64,000 bases of DNA from Actinokineospora inagensis DSM 44258 (GTDB lineage: Bacteria; Actinomycetota; Actinomycetes; Mycobacteriales; Pseudonocardiaceae). How positions within the stretch are numbered: position 1 is the stretch's first letter; each line of letters opens with the position of its first letter. A model generated the notes under the pieces. The model had not been told where the DNA came from, searched no databases, and saw only the letters and a program-made list of their open reading frames with translations. A program made the translations under genes and the position numbers. Shown here piece after piece: positions 61,082 to 64,000 of the stretch. Location: NCBI RefSeq assembly GCF_000482865.1, contig NZ_KI519517.1, positions 250,548-314,547 of the forward strand. The letters run 5' to 3'.

Positions 61082-64000
61082 CCGGGCGCGGGTCGCCGAG
61101 CTGATCGTCACCGGACCCACCGGCGCGTGGCGTGGTTCCGGCTACCGGGTCACGACCGGGTCCGTGCTGACCGCCGCGCACGTCGTGCGGGGCGCGACGA
61201 GGGTCGAGGTCCGGTTCCTGCCCGACCTGCCCGGCTCGTGGTCGGTCCGCGCGCGGGTGGCGTGGACGCACGATGGGACCGACCTCGCGGTCCTCGCCAT
61301 CGATGCTCCGGACACCGTCCCGAACGTGGAGTTCGGCGTGGTCGACTGGCGGCGGGCCGCCGTCCTCGCCGCGCACGCCGTGGGGTTCCCCCGGTGGAAA
61401 CTGCGCACCGACGACGACGGCAGCAAGTTCCGCGATGCCCACCAGGCCACCGGCACCGTGGCCACCCTGTCCCACTGGCGAAGCGACACCCTGGAGTTCA
61501 CCGTCCCCGTTCCGCCGGAGGCCGTGGCGGTGGGGTCACCGTGGGAGGGTATGTCCGGCGCCGCCGTGTGGGTGGACGGCGCGATCGTCGGTGTGCTCGC
61601 CAGGCACCACCACAGCGACGGCCCGGGTCGACTCACCGCGAGCAGGGTGAACTACCTGGGTGGCGCCCAATCTTTGGTCGGCTACCCGGACGTGCCGCGC
61701 GACGTGGTCCCGCAGGAGCCCGCGCAGGTGGTGAGCGCCGCTTATCGCGACGAGTTGAAGACGATCGCGCCCGTTCAACTGTTCGACCGCGTGGACGAAC
61801 TCGACGAGTTGGTCCGGTTCTGCGCGGGACCCGACCCGTACCAGTGGTGGCAGGCGGGACCGTGGGCGGGCAAGTCCGCGCTGCTGTCCTGGTTCGCGCT
61901 CAACCCACCCGCGGGCGTGGACGTCGTGTCGTTCTTCATCACCAGCCGCTACGTGGGCCAGTCCGACAGCGACGCCTTCCTCGACGCCGTGCTGGAGCAG
62001 TTGGCGGCCCTCGTCGGTGAGTCCCCGAGCGCGGTGCTGCACGCGCGCGCCGGACAACTGCGCCGGTTGATCGAGGCCGCCGCCGCCCGCGCCGAGTCGA
62101 CCGGTCGACGGTTGGTGCTGGTCGTGGACGGTCTGGACGAGGACACCAGCGGCGCCGCGCGCAAACCCAGCATCGCCGGTCTTCTCCCCGAGTCTCCGCC
62201 GCCTGGCCTGCGGGTGTTGGTCGCCAGCCGTCCTTACCCGAGTCTCCCCAAAGACGTCCGTGCGAGCCACCCGCTGCACGCGCTGGTCCCGATCCAACTG
62301 TCGGTCGCCGAGGCCGCCGACGACCTCGCCCGCGCCGCCAACGACGAACTGGACACCCTGTTCGAGGGCCCCAACCGCGATGTCCTGGGTCTCATCACCG
62401 CATCCGGCGGTGGCCTCACCCTGGATGACCTGCACGAACTCACCCACCTGCTCCCGTACGACCTGGAGCGCCTGTTCACCGGCCTGTTCGGCCGCAGCAT
62501 CCGCGGCCGGGTGTCCAGCCTGGGGCAGGCCCCCGTCCACGTGTACCTGTTCGCCCACGAAACCCTCCGGGTCACCGCGGAGGCCCTGTTCGGCCCGGTG
62601 GTCGCCGACTTCCGCGCCCAACTCCACGACTGGGCGGACGGTTACCGCGCCCGGGGCTGGCCCGCCGAGACCCCGGTCTACCTCCTGCGCGGCTACTCCC
62701 GCATGCTCGCCGCCGCGAACGACCGCTCCCGCTTGCTCGCCCTGGTCACCGACGCGCGCCGCCGCGACCGCATGCTCGACCACTCCGGCGGCGACGCCCT
62801 CACCACCGCCGAACTCACCACTGCCGCCACCCGCTTCGCCGACCCGCCCGACCTGGCCGCCCTGCTCGTCATCGCCTACGCCAAGAACACCGTGGTGTAC
62901 CGGAACATCTGGGTCCCCGACCACCTGCCCGCCGTCTGGGAGTCACTGGGCGAACGGGACCGGGCGGTCGCGCTGGCCGAGGGCACCGGCCGGATCGACG
63001 CCTACATCGAGATGATCCGGTCCGCGACGGACGAGGACCGGGCCACCGCGCTGTTCCAGCACGCCCTCGCCATCAGCGCCGGGTTCGACCAGGGCGCTAG
63101 TCAGGCCACCCGCTTGCTGGAAGCCCTGAGCGTGGCGCTGAACGCCGGTGTGCGGCTATCGATGTCCGAAGTGGACAATCTGCTCGACCGGGCCGAACGG
63201 TTGGTCGAGAACGATCGGGACCCAGCTCAGGTCGCTTGTGGACTGGCCCGGCTCGCCCGCGACGCCGCACGGCTGGGCTGGACTGCGAGGGTCCGACCGC
63301 TGATCGAACGCTTGGACCACAGTAGACTCCGGACCCGGGAATTCCTCTATCTGGCTGAGGCTCTATGGCGTGCCGGACATCAAGACGCCGCCCGCGTTTG
63401 GGCCGACCAGGCGCGCGACGAGGTGGAGTTGGTCCCGCTGCTCGACACCGCGACGGTGATGGGGGACGCCGCCGACGCGATCATCGCTCGCATCATGGGC
63501 AAGGCCGCGGAGGACCCAGCGGAGTACGTCGAGTTGTGTGAGGCCTTGATCCGGGCGGGCCGACCCGAACTGACCGCCCGAATGCGGATCAGGGTCGGGT
63601 CGTTGGAGCGCGAGATACCGACCATCAACCTCACCCTCCGCGCCATGGTCGAGTCCAGCCCGCAACGTGCCCGCGAACTCGCCACCCAGGCCGAGCAAGC
63701 GGCCCGCTCCACCACTGACCCCAAGACCAGGATCAACCTGCTCATCACCGTCGGTCGTCTCGTCACCGCGCCTGAACTCGCTTTCCGCCTTGCCGATTCC
63801 GCATCACGGATGCTGAGCCAGGTTGATGTGTACGCGTACGACCGCATCACCATCCTCGCCCAACTCTCGACGCTCTTGACCAAAGCGGGCCGAGACGGCA
63901 CCGCGTTCGCGGAAGAAGCCTGCCAGGGCCTGCGGGACGACGATTACCACAACGCTTTACGGCTGGCAGGCGCATTCCAAGCGGGGGGCGATCTGGCCCG
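61068..64000 (+). CDS. Trypsin-STAND NTPase with TPR-like repeats, C-terminus outside window
   Basis: At least 977 residues in one open frame, cut by the right edge. Starts at GTG 61068 (GTG 61056 possible). Trypsin-like domain (about 10-205) with His38 (TAAHVV), Asp72 (GTDLAVLAI) and Ser163 (GMSGAAVW); STAND/NACHT-like NTPase with Walker A GPWAGKSAL (264-272) and Walker B LVLVVDGLDED (349-359), ASRPYP sensor region, then winged-helix-like and long helical repeats from about residue 600. Together with trypco2 this is the architecture of NTP-dependent conflict systems where ligand sensing by repeats triggers proteolysis. Cytoplasmic. Confidence 0.9.
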   Translation, partial: MPNADRARVAELIVTGPTGAWRGSGYRVTTGSVLTAAHVVRGATRVEVRFLPDLPGSWSVRARVAWTHDGTDLAVLAIDAPDTVPNVEFGVVDWRRAAVLAAHAVGFPRWKLRTDDDGSKFRDAHQATGTVATLSHWRSDTLEFTVPVPPEAVAVGSPWEGMSGAAVWVDGAIVGVLARHHHSDGPGRLTASRVNYLGGAQSLVGYPDVPRDVVPQEPAQVVSAAYRDELKTIAPVQLFDRVDELDELVRFCAGPDPYQWWQAGPWAGKSALLSWFALNPPAGVDVVSFFITSRYVGQSDSDAFLDAVLEQLAALVGESPSAVLHARAGQLRRLIEAAAARAESTGRRLVLVVDGLDEDTSGAARKPSIAGLLPESPPPGLRVLVASRPYPSLPKDVRASHPLHALVPIQLSVAEAADDLARAANDELDTLFEGPNRDVLGLITASGGGLTLDDLHELTHLLPYDLERLFTGLFGRSIRGRVSSLGQAPVHVYLFAHETLRVTAEALFGPVVADFRAQLHDWADGYRARGWPAETPVYLLRGYSRMLAAANDRSRLLALVTDARRRDRMLDHSGGDALTTAELTTAATRFADPPDLAALLVIAYAKNTVVYRNIWVPDHLPAVWESLGERDRAVALAEGTGRIDAYIEMIRSATDEDRATALFQHALAISAGFDQGASQATRLLEALSVALNAGVRLSMSEVDNLLDRAERLVENDRDPAQVACGLARLARDAARLGWTARVRPLIERLDHSRLRTREFLYLAEALWRAGHQDAARVWADQARDEVELVPLLDTATVMGDAADAIIARIMGKAAEDPAEYVELCEALIRAGRPELTARMRIRVGSLEREIPTINLTLRAMVESSPQRARELATQAEQAARSTTDPKTRINLLITVGRLVTAPELAFRLADSASRMLSQVDVYAYDRITILAQLSTLLTKAGRDGTAFAEEACQGLRDDDYHNALRLAGAFQAGGDLA

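Overview
The window is very GC-rich and its genes are tightly packed, with many 4-bp ATGA/GTGA stop-start overlaps, frequent GTG starts and C/G at most third codon positions. Together with TetR, ROK and XRE regulators, F420/PPOX proteins, actinobacterial type VII secretion (T7SS) substrates, Acg-type nitroreductase and Streptomyces-type secreted proteases, this points to an actinomycete. A member of the Pseudonocardiaceae (Actinokineospora, Saccharothrix or Lentzea type) is likely, but that is inference. I saw no rRNA, tRNA or CRISPR array.

Layout. 0-5 kb: the N-terminal part of an NtaA-type flavin monooxygenase, ROK and TetR regulators, a SUKH-like protein, then a T7SS toxin operon (EspC-like protein, polymorphic toxin, candidate immunity protein). 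5.6-19.3 kb: a catabolic and uptake locus. One side holds Zn-alcohol dehydrogenase, aldo/keto reductase, two HSL-family esterases, an MFS exporter and an SDR; the other holds a peptide-type ABC importer with a permease-ATPase fusion, a TetR regulator and an alpha/beta hydrolase. Four promoter regions of this locus share a TCTACG-N2-CGTAGA-like palindrome, so the TetR gene probably controls the whole locus. 19.4-27.2 kb: secreted proteases, a ricin-type lectin, a CmcJ-like oxygenase, PPOX proteins and a duplicated scar containing a phosphotransferase fragment. 27.4-30.1 kb: a VanX-like dipeptidase, alanine racemase and D-Ala-D-Ala ligase operon. 30.3-38 kb: an ArsR-SRPBCC-reductase operon, an M20 peptidase, a sugar-type ABC importer without its own ATPase, an MFS protein and a HAD phosphatase. 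38.2-41.4 kb: an alpha-lytic-type protease, an XRE-like regulator and an IS5-family element.

41.4-53.4 kb: one long minus-strand operon with a divergent LysR gene. It encodes two NtaA/SnaA/DszA-type monooxygenases, a complete peptide-type ABC importer, an FAD monooxygenase, an LLM oxidoreductase and an alpha/beta hydrolase, with a cupin gene just beyond. It looks like import plus oxidative breakdown of one unidentified compound. 54.5-57.3 kb: a small unknown protein and a tandemly duplicated XRE/TPR regulator whose second copy lacks the DNA-binding domain.

57.3-64 kb: an ECF41 sigma factor divergent from its carboxymuconolactone-decarboxylase partner, with matching promoter motifs on both sides; a universal-stress-protein and nitroreductase operon behind a DosR-like box; and, running off the end, a trypco2 gene followed by a trypsin-STAND NTPase, the layout of a known class of NTP-dependent conflict (likely anti-phage) systems. 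A composite dispersed repeat (GC hairpin, AGTCTACC, then TGTGGATAACT) occurs three times, once forming the 3' end of a permease gene.
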